NCBI GenBank assembly: GCA_002841865.1
Contig: PHBD01000008.1
Span: 62,001-126,000, forward strand
Origin: Deltaproteobacteria bacterium HGW-Deltaproteobacteria-19
GTDB taxonomy: Bacteria > Desulfobacterota > Syntrophia > Syntrophales > PHBD01
Length of the DNA stretch: 64,000 bases
Direction of reading: 5' to 3'
This document shows positions 29,197 to 38,511 of this stretch, piece after piece. Position 1 is the stretch's first letter; each line of letters opens with the position of its first letter. The notes beneath the pieces are model-generated. The model was not told the origin of the DNA, did not search any database, and saw only the letters and a list, made by a program, of their open reading frames with translations. The position numbers were made by a program, and so were the translations under genes.

Positions 29197-30588
29197 ATGC
29201 CCGTGATTTTTGAACAGTTGGATTCATTGCGCGTTGCCTTGAAGGGGGTCCTCTCGGTCGAGGAGGACGTCCGGGTTCTCGATGAGCAGAACCTTCGGGA
29301 CCGTCTCGTGGACGACCTGGTTTATTCAGCCGTCTTCAGCGGCGATGAGGGCGTCCGGGAGGCCTGCCGCTGGCTGATCCGGCGCGCCGGCTGGGCCCTG
29401 GGGATTCATTCGGCCTCCATCCAGCCTCTTTATGAGGCCATGGGAAGGAAAGAGATCTCCGGGTTTACCGTACCGGCCATCAACATCCGGACCCTCACCT
29501 ACCATACGGTCCAGGCCGTCCTCCGGGCCGCCGTCAAGGGAAAGACGGGATTCGTCATATTCGAGATTGCCCGCTCGGAAATAGACTACACGAAGCAGCG
29601 GCCCTCCGAGTACACGGCGGCCGTAACGGCGGCGGCCATCAAGACGGGATGGAGAGGCCCCCTGTTTATCCAGGGAGACCACTTCCAGGTGAATGCAGGG
29701 AGATACGCCAAGGACCCCGACAAGGAAGTCCGGGCCGTGAAGGACCTGATCTGGGAGGCCATCGAAGGGGGCTTCTACAACATCGACATCGACACCTCCA
29801 CGCTGGTGGATCTCTCCAAGCCGACCGTGCGGGAACAGCAGTACCTCAACTACAGCCTCGCGGCGGAGCTGACGACGATGATCCGCGACCTGGAGCCGGA
29901 GGGAATCACCGTCTCCGTGGGAGGCGAAATCGGCGAGGTCGGCGGCAAGAACAGCACGGTGGAGGAACTGAACGCCTACATGGAAGGCTTCCTGGAAGTC
30001 CTGAGAAAACAGGGTGAGGATCTCAAGGGGATCAGCAAGATGAGCGTCCAGACGGGAACGACCCATGGTGGTGTGCCCCTTCCCGATGGAACCGTGGCCC
30101 AGGTGAAGCTGGATTTCGAGACCCTGGAGCGGCTGTCCGAGGAGGCCCGGGTCCGCTGGGGACTCTGCGGAGCCGTGCAGCACGGTGCCTCCACCCTGCC
30201 CAACGAGGCCTTCGGCCGCTTCCCCGCCACGGGAACGGCGGAGGTCCATCTCGCTACGGGGTTCCAGAACATCGTTTACGACAGCCCGGCCTTCCCGGCC
30301 CCCTTGAGGGACAAAATCTACGGATACCTGAAGACGGAGCTGGGTGGGGAACGGAAGGCGAGCGATACGGAGGAGCAGTTCCTCTACAAGACCCGCAAGA
30401 AGGGATTCGGTCCCTTCAAGCGGGAATTGTGGGACCTGCCGGAAGAGACCCTGTCCGCCCTGGGCCGGGAACTGGAAAACCAGTTCGCCTTTCTCTTCGG
30501 CAAGCTGAAGATGAACGATACGGAGCGCCTCGTGGGACGCTGCATCCGTCCCGTTGACGTTCCCCTGAAAAAGCCGGCGGGACTCTGA
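29197..30588 (+). CDS. Class II fructose-bisphosphate aldolase
   Basis: A 463-residue zinc-dependent aldolase-family protein, longer than the E. coli FbaA type because of about 80 N-terminal residues. The barrel part begins near ISGFTVPAINIRT. It contains FIQGDHFQVN, IDIDTSTLVDLS, SVGGEIGEVGGKNST and SVQTGTTHGGVPLPDG, and ends in an extended C-terminal segment. ATG 29197 follows AAAGGAG. Pairing with fbp argues for condensation of DHAP and glyceraldehyde 3-phosphate in gluconeogenesis. A related sugar bisphosphate substrate cannot be excluded for this divergent long form. Confidence 0.85.
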   Translation: MPVIFEQLDSLRVALKGVLSVEEDVRVLDEQNLRDRLVDDLVYSAVFSGDEGVREACRWLIRRAGWALGIHSASIQPLYEAMGRKEISGFTVPAINIRTLTYHTVQAVLRAAVKGKTGFVIFEIARSEIDYTKQRPSEYTAAVTAAAIKTGWRGPLFIQGDHFQVNAGRYAKDPDKEVRAVKDLIWEAIEGGFYNIDIDTSTLVDLSKPTVREQQYLNYSLAAELTTMIRDLEPEGITVSVGGEIGEVGGKNSTVEELNAYMEGFLEVLRKQGEDLKGISKMSVQTGTTHGGVPLPDGTVAQVKLDFETLERLSEEARVRWGLCGAVQHGASTLPNEAFGRFPATGTAEVHLATGFQNIVYDSPAFPAPLRDKIYGYLKTELGGERKASDTEEQFLYKTRKKGFGPFKRELWDLPEETLSALGRELENQFAFLFGKLKMNDTERLVGRCIRPVDVPLKKPAGL

Positions 30589-30624
30589 GGACGGTCGGCC
30601 GCCCGTGAGCCAAGACACGAAGGA

Positions 30625-30647
30625 GGAGCGGATTCGAAATCCGCTCC
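30625..30647. terminator. Hairpin between the convergent aldolase and nitroreductase genes
   Basis: A perfect 10-bp stem, GGAGCGGATT/AATCCGCTCC, with a CGA loop, followed on the plus strand by CCCTCTGTTT. It lies 37 bp after the aldolase stop. Confidence 0.7.
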
Positions 30648-30688
30648 CCCTCTGTTTGGCGTGAAGACCGCGGTATTCGGCCCCGGGG

Positions 30689-31258
30689 TCAGCCCAGGAC
30701 GATGTCTTCCAGGCGGCGCTTGGGGACGTGGTGAACGCGGTTTCCGTCGCGCCAGTACTTCACGTCCCCGTCGGGTCCGATGGGATCCATGACGACAATT
30801 TCCACCGGCTTTCCCAGGGCGACGACCAGGAGGATCTCGTAGCGCTCCGGGATGGCGAGGGCCTTCCGCAGGGCGGCCCGACTGATCGAGGCGATCATGC
30901 AGCCCCCCAGGCCTCTTTCCACCGCCCCCAGGAGGATGGTCTGGGCGGCGATGCCGTGATCATAGGCCACTTCCGGGGCCGTTTCCTTGTCTCCCAGCAT
31001 GATGACGTATCCCGTGGGGCGCTCCCCCGCCTCCGGACCCGGCCAGTCCGGCAGGTAGCCCGCCCAGGCGATATTGCCGAAGATGACCGCATTTCTCGAC
31101 GGGTCCGAGGACAGGATGTACCGAAGAGGCTGCTTGTTGGCCGCCGAGGCCGTCTGGCGGGCCAGGTCCACAAGCTCCAGGAGCGTTTCCCGGCTGATGG
31201 CGAGGGACTCGTCGAATCTCCGGTAACTCCTGTTTTTCGCTACAAGATCCTTGAACAT
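30689..31258 (-). CDS. Nitroreductase-family flavoprotein
   Basis: A 189-residue FMN-dependent reductase. It opens with KNRSYRRFDES, the usual phosphate-contacting RS.R.F motif. LARQTASAANKQP follows, then YDHGIAAQTILLGAVERGLGGCMIAS and KPVEIVV near the end, all in standard nitroreductase order. The physiological substrate is unknown. Its ATG follows GAGGAGG and starts 3 bp after the stop of the frameshifted aldolase gene, so it is the last gene of the long minus-strand series that begins at the patatin gene. Confidence 0.88.
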   Translation of the reverse strand: MFKDLVAKNRSYRRFDESLAISRETLLELVDLARQTASAANKQPLRYILSSDPSRNAVIFGNIAWAGYLPDWPGPEAGERPTGYVIMLGDKETAPEVAYDHGIAAQTILLGAVERGLGGCMIASISRAALRKALAIPERYEILLVVALGKPVEIVVMDPIGPDGDVKYWRDGNRVHHVPKRRLEDIVLG

Positions 31259-31261
31259 GGT

Positions 31262-32393
31262 CTATCCTCCTTCTTCCAGGATGGAAAAATACAGGGCCCA
31301 GCAGGCGTTTTCGATTCCAAGAAGACGCTCGACGGGACTGTTGAAGTCCGCCTCTCCGGCGGTGAACAGGCCGTGGCCGTACACTAGGGCGGCCCCGGTG
31401 GCCGCCACGGCGGGGGGGACCGGCTCCCCACGCTCCCCCGCCGGCGTCGCCGGTGACGACGGGCACGCCCGCCACGGACCAGGGATGGGGACAATGGCGA
31501 TGGCAGTTCCCTCGCTCCCGGCAATCGGGCCGCAGGCAGTCCAGGGAGAGGATGACGGCGAACTTCGGATGGCCGTGGAGTACCGCACGGAAGGGCGTTT
31601 CGATCACGATGCGCCGGTGGGAGGGGAGTTCCGTAGAGGCGCCGGCGTCTTCTTCCGAGGGAGCGCCGACAGGCACCGAGGTGATGTTTCCCGCCAGCTC
31701 GTCCAGGGGGGCTCCGCGGCGGCTGATGTAGATCCGGTTCCCGCGGCGGTACGAGATGTTCCCGAAGTTCGAGTCCACCAGACCCATCCTCACCGTCATG
31801 GACCCTGCCTCTTCCAGGGCCGCCAGGACGTCTGTCTCCGCTTCAAAAGGGCCCCGGCAAAGCGGCGCCGGCAAGGATGGCGGCGGGGCCAGTCGCTCCG
31901 AAACTTCCCGGAGGTGGCGCCGGGTGTCCGCATCCATGGACCCGTCCCGCACCCGGGCGAGAATGGCGGAAAAGTACGTTACGAACCCGGCGAAACAGGC
32001 GGCGCTGAACCCGGCAAAGGCCCCCTCGAGGGAGGTCCTGGCCGTGGCCAGGACGGCCCCTCCCCTGAGCAGGATGCAGCGTCGGCCCTTGAGGGCCGCT
32101 CCCAGGGATTCCACTTCGGAGTCCCCGGCAACGGGCAGGTCCGTCAGGAAGATCCGTGTCTCGAAGTCTCCCGGTTTCACGACTCCGGCGGCTGATTCGG
32201 CCAGCCGGGCCAGGATCGAGCGATACGGCTCCGCCGGTTCACAGTAGAGGACCGCCTGCCTGCCCAGCGTGTCGAGGACCTTCTCCAGGGAGGGAATCAG
32301 GGTGTGGGGCCGGTTCCACTGCCATCCGTCGCCCCGGAGTCCAAGCAGGGGAGCGCCCGGCTCCGCAAGCCCCGTTATGACAAGTTTGTTCAT
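31262..32393 (-). pseudogene. Class II aldolase/adducin-family gene with a single-base frameshift
   Basis: Two minus-strand frames together form one class II aldolase-like protein. The first (from ATG 32393) includes SNFGNISYRRGNRIYISRRG, VIETPFRAVLHGHPKFAVIL and VPVVTGDAGG. The second, to the stop at 31262, continues AVAATGAALVYGHGLFTAGE and ends with a family-like tail. They join at a run of seven Gs (plus strand, 31412-31418). Removing one base restores a continuous PPAVAATGAALV reading. The family cleaves sugar phosphates such as fuculose or deoxyribulose phosphates with a zinc ion. The N-terminal 170 residues are not typical of the family. The shift may be a true mutation, slippage or a sequencing error. 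Confidence 0.75.
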
Positions 32394-32465
32394 GTACCTC
32401 GAGAACATGCAGCGTTCCTCGACAAACCGGCAGGGAGCGATGCATCCGGGATTGATCGGATGCCT

Positions 32466-33491
32466 TCAGCGATGGGGTTCGATGACGACTTTCAGGGACG
32501 GACCGCCCTCGGCGACGAGCCGGAATCCCTCCTGGATGTCCCGGAGCGGAAGTCGATGGGTGATCATTTCCTCGACAGGCAGGCGCCCCAGGCGGATGAG
32601 GTCGATGGCGACCTGGGCGTCCAGGGGACTGTTCCCGTAGGAGGGCAGGATCCGGATCTCGTTCCGCCAGAACTCGTTGAGGGGCACGGGAAGAAGATAA
32701 TCCGGATCCGTGGTGGCGAAGCAGAGAACGACGCCGCCCCGGTCCACGCATCGGAGCGCCTGCTCGAAGGCGGAGGGCGCGCCGGCGCAGACGATAACGG
32801 TGTCGGCCAGGCATCCGTCGTTGAGCCGGCGGACCCAGTCCGGGAGGTCCTCCCGGGCGTCCATGACGGCCTCGGCGCCGAACCGGAGCGCCGCCTCGCA
32901 CCGGTAGTCGTGAACGTCCGTCGCCAGGATCCGGCCCGCCCCGAGGGCCCGGGCCAGCATGATGTGAAGGATTCCCGAAATGCCGCTCCCCAGAACCAGG
33001 ACCGACTGGCCGGGCTGAAGGCCGGCGAGGCGCTGGCCCCGGATGACGCACGCCAGCGGCTCGATCATCACGGCGGCGGCGAAGCTCATCTCTTCCGGCA
33101 GGAGGAAAACGCCCCGGTCCACGTTCAGGCGGGGCACCCGGAGATACTCGGCGAAGCCGCCCGGGTCGTAGTTCGTGGTGTGGAGGGTCTCGCAGGCTGT
33201 GTGAAAGCCTCGAAGGCACCAGCGGCAGGTGTTGCAGGGGATATGGTGGGAGACGAAGACGCGGTCGCCCCGTTTCCAGCCCGTTACGCCGGGGCCGGTC
33301 TCCTCAATGGTCCCGGCAATTTCGTGACCCAGGACGAGGGGCGCCTTGCGGAGGCGGTACCACTCCATGACATCGCTTCCGCAGATGCCGCTCGCCAGGA
33401 CCTTGACGAGGATCTCGCCGGGTCCGACAGCCGGCACCGGCCGCTCCTCGATCCGGACGTCCCGGTTTCTGTAGTAGACGGCGACGCGCAT
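32466..33491 (-). CDS. Zinc-dependent medium-chain alcohol dehydrogenase
   Basis: A 341-residue dehydrogenase of the sorbitol/threonine dehydrogenase type. The catalytic zinc region is SGICGSDVMEWY with LGHEIAG. The structural zinc site is the cysteine series CNTCRWCLRGFHTAC. The Rossmann fold has VLVLGSGISGILH. It would oxidise a secondary alcohol or polyol with NAD(P), but the substrate is not readable. It lies between the LsrF-like and class II aldolase genes in the same direction, suggesting joint processing of a short-chain sugar phosphate or its dephosphorylated product. Confidence 0.88.
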   Translation of the reverse strand: MRVAVYYRNRDVRIEERPVPAVGPGEILVKVLASGICGSDVMEWYRLRKAPLVLGHEIAGTIEETGPGVTGWKRGDRVFVSHHIPCNTCRWCLRGFHTACETLHTTNYDPGGFAEYLRVPRLNVDRGVFLLPEEMSFAAAVMIEPLACVIRGQRLAGLQPGQSVLVLGSGISGILHIMLARALGAGRILATDVHDYRCEAALRFGAEAVMDAREDLPDWVRRLNDGCLADTVIVCAGAPSAFEQALRCVDRGGVVLCFATTDPDYLLPVPLNEFWRNEIRILPSYGNSPLDAQVAIDLIRLGRLPVEEMITHRLPLRDIQEGFRLVAEGGPSLKVVIEPHR

Positions 33492-33545
33492 GGTCGAGTC
33501 CCGGGAAGATTTACGGGAGACGGGCTTCCCGCCCGCTCAAGAGGA

Positions 33546-34370
33546 TTACTTCTTTCGCGCCTTCGTTCCGGCCGCTTTTTTGCCGCCGGAGACCAGCTCC
33601 CGGTAGAGCCCGTGGGCCTCCCGGGGTGTGAAGTCTTCGTGGATGATGGCTCGGAGCGACCGCATCATGGCCACCGGATGGGGATGCTGCCAGACGTTCC
33701 GCCCCAGGTTGAGGCCGATGGCGCCCTTCCGGATGCCGTCATGGACGAATTCCATCACTTCAAGCTCGGTCTCGCACTTCGGGCCTCCTGCCATGACCAC
33801 CGGAACGGGACAGCCGCAGGTCACCCTGTCGAAGTCCTCGCACCAATAGGTCTTGACCACCCGGGCGCCCAGTTCGGCGGCAATGCGGGAGGCCAGGGCC
33901 AGGTAGCGGGCGTCCCGCTTCTCCAGCTCCTTGCCCACGGCGGTGACGGCCATGACGGGAATCCCGTAGTCCTCACAGAGATTGACCATGTCCGCCAGGT
34001 TCATGAGGGACTCCCGCTCATAGTCGGTTCCTACGAAGATGGAAACGCCCACGGCGGCCACGTTCAGGCGGAGGATCTCCTCCATGGAGGTGGTGATGGA
34101 CTCGTTGGCCAGGTCGGCGCCGATGACGCTGGTGCCTCCGGAGACCCTGAGAATGATAGGGGTGGTTATGGACGGATCCACGGCCGCCCGCAGTACGCCG
34201 CGGGTGACGAACAGAGCGTCGCAGTACGGCAGGAGCGGCGCGATGGTCTCGCCGGGTTTCTCCAGGCAGGACGTGGGCCCCTGGAAATAGCCGTGATCGA
34301 TGGGCAGAAAGAAGCAGCGGCCGTCCGGCTGGATCAGGCGGGAGAGGCGGTTTTTCATGCCCCAGTCCAT
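33546..34370 (-). CDS. LsrF/DhnA-type class I aldolase or thiolase
   Basis: A 274-residue protein from ATG 34370. The ATG at 34379 sits directly against the AAAGGA ribosome site, so the inner one is better spaced. It closely follows E. coli LsrF: DWGMKNRLSRL, LPIDHGYFQGPT, SGGTSVIGADLANE, the Schiff-base lysine in RVVKTYWCEDFDR, and CPVPVVMAGG. LsrF cleaves the phosphorylated autoinducer-2 product, and relatives are archaeal class I FBP aldolases and ADH synthases. No other lsr genes are present. The dehydrogenase and class II aldolase beside it suggest another small phosphorylated sugar. Confidence 0.8.
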   Translation of the reverse strand: MDWGMKNRLSRLIQPDGRCFFLPIDHGYFQGPTSCLEKPGETIAPLLPYCDALFVTRGVLRAAVDPSITTPIILRVSGGTSVIGADLANESITTSMEEILRLNVAAVGVSIFVGTDYERESLMNLADMVNLCEDYGIPVMAVTAVGKELEKRDARYLALASRIAAELGARVVKTYWCEDFDRVTCGCPVPVVMAGGPKCETELEVMEFVHDGIRKGAIGLNLGRNVWQHPHPVAMMRSLRAIIHEDFTPREAHGLYRELVSGGKKAAGTKARKK

Positions 34371-34455
34371 GGTTTTCATTCCTTTCGTTTCTATGCCGGA
34401 CGATGCCGGCGGTGTCGTGAAAAGCGGTGGGGGACTTCGATACCGCCTGCCCTGG

Positions 34456-36054
34456 TTACAGTTCCTTCAGGTCTTTCTTTATCTCCAGCCGTTTGTCCTT
34501 CTGCATGGCCGTCTTGATTCCCTCGACCCAGGTCCGGATGATGTTCCTCTGCTTCATCTGCAGGAGAGCGCCCTGGAGGGATTCCTTCCGGGAGGCGAAG
34601 TCCGTCATGTCGAGGGGGCTCTTTCCCTTGAGCTCCACCAGGATGAACCGGTCGTTCACCGGGAACGCCTGCTCCGGATGAGGCTTCTTGGTGGAAAGTG
34701 CCCAGAGGGCCTCCGTCAGCTCCCGGGATTCGCCGATTTTCGGGATCGTCCGGGTGGGGGCGAAGAAGCCCGTCTCCTCAATCTTCCAACCCTTCTCCCG
34801 GGCAACCTGATCGAGGGTTGCACCGGCCTTGATCCGGCCTGCCAGGGTTTCCGCCTCTTTGGCGGCCAGCCGGCGGGCTTCCGCCTGGAGGAATCCGGCC
34901 CGGACCTCCTTCTCGACATCCTTGAGCGAGGGGACGTAAGCGGGTTTGCGCTCCGCCACCTGGACGAGGAAATATCCCCGGTCATTCGAGAGAACGGGAC
35001 TGATCTCGTTGGGCTTCAGGGCAAAGACGGTCTTTTCGAAGTCCTTGATCCCGCGATATTCCGCCGGTGGATCGGAGGCAGGGAAGAAACCCGTCAGCTG
35101 GACGGCCAGGCGGTTCTGGGCGACGTAGCCGTCGAACTTTTCATCCTGATAAATTATATCATGGGCCTTCTTGGCACGATCAGAGGCGGCATACATCCCC
35201 TCGACGCGCTTCATCTCCGTGACGATCCGGTCCCGCACCTGCTCCAGGGGCTGTTCCCGGCCGTCCTTGCGAAACTCGGATTTGTGCCGCTCGTAGTAGT
35301 CGCGGACGTCCCCGTCGGAGGGCTTCACCATGTCCGCGTAGTCCTTTGCCAGGAAGGCCAGCACCTTCAACTGGATCCGCTCGGCCACGCGAAACCGGTC
35401 GCCGTGCTCCTTCAGGTAACCCTCCAGGTCCTTCTCCGAGGGCGTAATGCGACCCAGGAAATCCTTGGGCGAGATCGCGACGAAGGCCAGGTTCATCTTT
35501 TCGTTCTGGAGGCGGTAGAGATCCGAGACCTCGCGGTCCGAGACCTTGACCGATCCCTGGACGAGGTCTTCCAGCTTGGCGATGGTCATGGCCCGCTTCT
35601 GGATGCCCTCGAACTCCTCCGCCGTGATCTTGTTGTACCGAAGGGCCTGCTGGTAGAGGCGGTCATCGAAGACGCCGTCCCGCTGGAAGGCGGGAACGGA
35701 CAGGATGAAGGTTCGCATCTCCTCATCAGACACCTGGATATTCATCTCCGCCGCCTGCTTCAGGAGAATCGTCTGGTAGATGAGATTGTCCAGGGCCATT
35801 TCCTTCAGCCGGCCCCCCTTGAGCAGCTCTTCGGTCACCTTGTCCCCGAGCCGCTGTCGGTATGCCTCCACCATGTTGTTGTATTCCCGTTGAAAGTCGG
35901 CGTAGGTGAGGGTCTTTCCGTCCACCGTGGCGATGGTTTCCGTCTGCTGGAGGCCGCCGAGGGAGCCGAAGTAGAAAATAAATACGATGATGATGATTCC
36001 CAGGAGGACCTTCATGATCCAGTTCCTGGCGTGTTTTCTCATCAGTTCCAGCAT
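34456..36054 (-). CDS. PpiD/SurA-like periplasmic folding factor, membrane-anchored
   Basis: A 532-residue protein with one N-terminal membrane helix (about 15-35, KVLLGIIIIVFIFYFGS) and a large periplasmic part. The region after the helix is the SurA-N-type chaperone domain (ATVDGKTLTYADFQREYNN, ALDNLIYQTILLKQA). The central portion resembles the parvulin position in PpiD, but I do not see convincing active-site motifs, so isomerase activity is doubtful. It is likely to help outer-membrane or secreted proteins fold. ATG 36054 follows GGAG. It lies between DUF2905 and the LsrF-like gene. Confidence 0.85.
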   Translation of the reverse strand: MLELMRKHARNWIMKVLLGIIIIVFIFYFGSLGGLQQTETIATVDGKTLTYADFQREYNNMVEAYRQRLGDKVTEELLKGGRLKEMALDNLIYQTILLKQAAEMNIQVSDEEMRTFILSVPAFQRDGVFDDRLYQQALRYNKITAEEFEGIQKRAMTIAKLEDLVQGSVKVSDREVSDLYRLQNEKMNLAFVAISPKDFLGRITPSEKDLEGYLKEHGDRFRVAERIQLKVLAFLAKDYADMVKPSDGDVRDYYERHKSEFRKDGREQPLEQVRDRIVTEMKRVEGMYAASDRAKKAHDIIYQDEKFDGYVAQNRLAVQLTGFFPASDPPAEYRGIKDFEKTVFALKPNEISPVLSNDRGYFLVQVAERKPAYVPSLKDVEKEVRAGFLQAEARRLAAKEAETLAGRIKAGATLDQVAREKGWKIEETGFFAPTRTIPKIGESRELTEALWALSTKKPHPEQAFPVNDRFILVELKGKSPLDMTDFASRKESLQGALLQMKQRNIIRTWVEGIKTAMQKDKRLEIKKDLKEL

Positions 36055-36155
36055 GGTTTGCTGCTCCGGTCAGGCAGATTTTCCCGATGTGGACAGCGGG
36101 TCGGGAAGGGCCGTTTTGGTAGTACAAACGCGGTGAAATTGCAAATTCTTTTTCA

Positions 36156-36386
36156 TTACTTCCGGTTCAGGAAGATCCAGAGAAGACTCAGAACCAGGCT
36201 GACGAGGAGGCTGGTCGCCAGAGGAAAAAAGACGTGGAGGTTCCGGCCCTGCCAGGAGAAGTCTCCAGGCAGGCGCCCAACCCAGGAAAGGAATCCCTTT
36301 CCCCCCAGCACAAAGAGAAGGCCGACCCCCGCTGTGATCAGGCCGAAGACGATGAGTATTTTCCCGATGCCTGAAAAATCCGTCAT
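36156..36386 (-). CDS. DUF2905-family small membrane protein
   Basis: A 76-residue protein from ATG 36386 (AGGA upstream). It has two hydrophobic helices, KILIVFGLITAGVGLLFVLG and PLATSLLVSLVLSLLWIFL, separated by the conserved GRLPGDF motif that marks DUF2905. The function is unknown; it sits in the inner membrane. The longer reading to 36554 would overlap the radical SAM gene and is rejected. It is followed by a 100-bp gap and then the PpiD-like gene. Confidence 0.85.
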   Translation of the reverse strand: MTDFSGIGKILIVFGLITAGVGLLFVLGGKGFLSWVGRLPGDFSWQGRNLHVFFPLATSLLVSLVLSLLWIFLNRK

Positions 36387-36447
36387 TTCCTGCTCTGGAG
36401 AGGATCGGTCCGGAACGGCGTGCAGCGGGCGAGGCGACTCCGCCCCT

Positions 36448-37386
36448 TCAGCCGTCGCCCTCCGGCCAGTGGAAGGGATCGTCCCGCCGGAAATCGGGGA
36501 CGATCTCCCGCTCGTCCACGGCCTGAACATAGATTTCTTCGAAACCCAGGTCAAGGGCGTAATCCACCACGGCTTCGTATTCCTCCTCCGCCACTCTCCT
36601 GTTCAGATCCGGATTCTCCAGGACGGGCGCCACAGGAGTGTACTGGGCCATCAGGCTGAGGGGGACGGCCGGACTGAGCCGATTCCGGATGAGGTCGAGG
36701 ACCGCCCTGCTGTTGGCGGTTTCCCCGGGAAGGACCAGATGCCGGACGAGCAGTCCCCTCCGCGCCAGGGAGCCGTCCGTCTCCAGGGCGTCTCCGACCT
36801 GCCGGATCATCTCAGCGATGGCCCGGGCGGCCGCTTCCGGGTAATCGGGAACGCCGGCGTACTTCAGGCCCAGGGCGGGGTCGCCGAACTTGAAGTCGGG
36901 AAGATAGACGTCCACCATTCCCTCGAGGAGCCGGAGGACCTCCGGGGCCTCGTATCCCCCGCAGTTGTAAACCAGCGGAATCGACAACCCGGCCCGGCGT
37001 GCGATCATCCAGGCCTCCAGGAGGGCCGCTGCGTGCGGCGTCGGCGTCACCGGCTCGATGTTGTGGCACCCCGCCTCCTGAAGGCGGATCATGGTTCGGG
37101 CCAGCTCCACGGCCGTCTCTTCCCGTCCTTCCGTTCCATGGCTGATCTGGTGGTTCTGGCAGAACGCACAGCGCAGGTTGCAGGAGGACAGGAAGATCGT
37201 CCCGGCGCCTTTCCGGCCCGAGATGGGCGGTTCCTCGCCGTGGTGGGGCAGAGCCCGGGCAACGACGGGGCGGTTCGCAAGGCCGCAGAACCCACGCTCG
37301 CCGCCCGTGCGGTCAACGGCGCAGCGCCGGGGGCAGAGGGTGCAGTGCTTCAGGATTTCCTTCAGTTTCCGGAGTTGATTTTTCAT
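36448..37386 (-). CDS. Radical SAM protein, PflX/AmmeMemoRadiSam-like
   Basis: A 312-residue radical SAM enzyme. The cluster motif CNLRCAFCQN places C69, C73 and C76 on the catalytic 4Fe-4S. An N-terminal set (C15, C18, C22, C34 in CTLCPRRCAVDR and RGFCGLA) probably binds a second metal centre, as in the COG1313 group related to pyruvate formate-lyase activases. The later parts (EPVTPTPHAAALLEAW, LPDFKFGDP, LVRHLVLPG) fit that group. The target is unknown; no glycyl-radical enzyme is encoded nearby. Confidence 0.88.
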   Translation of the reverse strand: MKNQLRKLKEILKHCTLCPRRCAVDRTGGERGFCGLANRPVVARALPHHGEEPPISGRKGAGTIFLSSCNLRCAFCQNHQISHGTEGREETAVELARTMIRLQEAGCHNIEPVTPTPHAAALLEAWMIARRAGLSIPLVYNCGGYEAPEVLRLLEGMVDVYLPDFKFGDPALGLKYAGVPDYPEAAARAIAEMIRQVGDALETDGSLARRGLLVRHLVLPGETANSRAVLDLIRNRLSPAVPLSLMAQYTPVAPVLENPDLNRRVAEEEYEAVVDYALDLGFEEIYVQAVDEREIVPDFRRDDPFHWPEGDG

Positions 37387-37440
37387 GGGGTGCGGAAGGG
37401 AGCGGGCGTTCTCAGGGAAACCCGGGAAGGGCAGCCGCCG

Positions 37441-38511
37441 TCAGGTGATGGGCTCCACCACTTGGCGGATCCGGCCGCTCTCGACCAGTTCCAGAAATTC
37501 CTCTCCGAAGTGGGCGGACTGCCGTACAGCCTGCCACCAGTTGCGGATCCGGGCCTCGGGATCGTCGATAAACGCGGTGATGTCGTCCCGGTCCGGCACC
37601 TTCCCGTCCGGGAGACCCTGGACGAAGGTCTCGGAGGGGTAAACCATCAGGACGTTGTCGAGGATCTCCTCGGAAGGCTTGCGCTTCAGGCGCTTCTTGT
37701 CCATCCAGCCCGGGATGATGCGCTCCTGGTGGTTGAAAAAAAGGGTCACCTCGTCTTCCCGCTCGGTGTAGCGGTGGGTCAGGTGGTAGTCGAAGAAGCC
37801 TCCATCCCGGTAGACTCCGGTGGGCGCCCCGTAGATGTCCCGAACGCCGGCGACGACGACGGGGATGGCGCCGGAGGCGAGGATGGCGGCCCTGAAGTTC
37901 GTGGCGCTCAGCTTGATGAAGGTCCCCTTGAATTCGCTCCGAAGGCAGAAGGAGGGAGGCTTGGGGCCGTTGTAAAAGATGACCCGTTCGCCAAAGGCGT
38001 GCAGGGTCGCGGGATTGGCGATGTTCAGGAGGTAGCTGAGTGCGAAACCGGCATGCTGGACCCAGGGCCGAGCCGATGCGGTCAGCGGGCGGCATCGCAT
38101 CGTGGCCACGGCGAGGCGGTATCTCTTGTTGGCCAGGGCAAAGGAGACGGCGTCCCGTTCCAGGTAAGTGTTGATGATGCCGCCCAGGGTCTTCAGGATC
38201 TCCTGAGGCGAGTCCGTCCGGCGATAGGGCGCCGTGATGTAGGACTCCAGGAGAGTGCTGTAGCTTTTCTCCGGCTCGGGCTGAAGCCAGGCCGCGAAAC
38301 GCCACGCCCCGGCGGAGGATCCCGCCAGCAGAACCGGTTTCTGGTTTCCCAGGAGTCCCGAGGAGAAGAGCGTGCGGTCAAAGCCGGACACGATGAGCCA
38401 TCGCGGTCCCGAGGCAGGACCGTAATACGCCCGGACGGCATCCAGGGAAAACCCGCCGTCCCGGATCAGGGCGAGGGCGGAACGGCCTGCACGGATCTGG
38501 AGAGAGCTCAT
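37441..38511 (-). CDS. Patatin-like phospholipase
   Basis: A 356-residue cytoplasmic-looking patatin-fold protein from ATG 38511. The nucleophile elbow LAGSSAGAWR gives S66, and the second catalytic residue lies in GVYRDGGFFDYH, forming the Ser-Asp dyad. The usual glycine-rich oxyanion loop is weak near the N-terminus (RDGGFSLDAVRAYYG). It probably hydrolyses acyl esters of membrane lipids. It is the most upstream gene of an eight-gene minus-strand series, divergent from proA, and no signal peptide is visible. Confidence 0.8.
   Translation of the reverse strand: MSSLQIRAGRSALALIRDGGFSLDAVRAYYGPASGPRWLIVSGFDRTLFSSGLLGNQKPVLLAGSSAGAWRFAAWLQPEPEKSYSTLLESYITAPYRRTDSPQEILKTLGGIINTYLERDAVSFALANKRYRLAVATMRCRPLTASARPWVQHAGFALSYLLNIANPATLHAFGERVIFYNGPKPPSFCLRSEFKGTFIKLSATNFRAAILASGAIPVVVAGVRDIYGAPTGVYRDGGFFDYHLTHRYTEREDEVTLFFNHQERIIPGWMDKKRLKRKPSEEILDNVLMVYPSETFVQGLPDGKVPDRDDITAFIDDPEARIRNWWQAVRQSAHFGEEFLELVESGRIRQVVEPIT

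Noticed and set aside
30960-31411. C-terminal extension of the first aldolase frame past the G7 run
   Set aside because: After the run the translation is Arg/Gly/Pro-rich and overlaps the nitroreductase gene; the true continuation is in the neighbouring frame.
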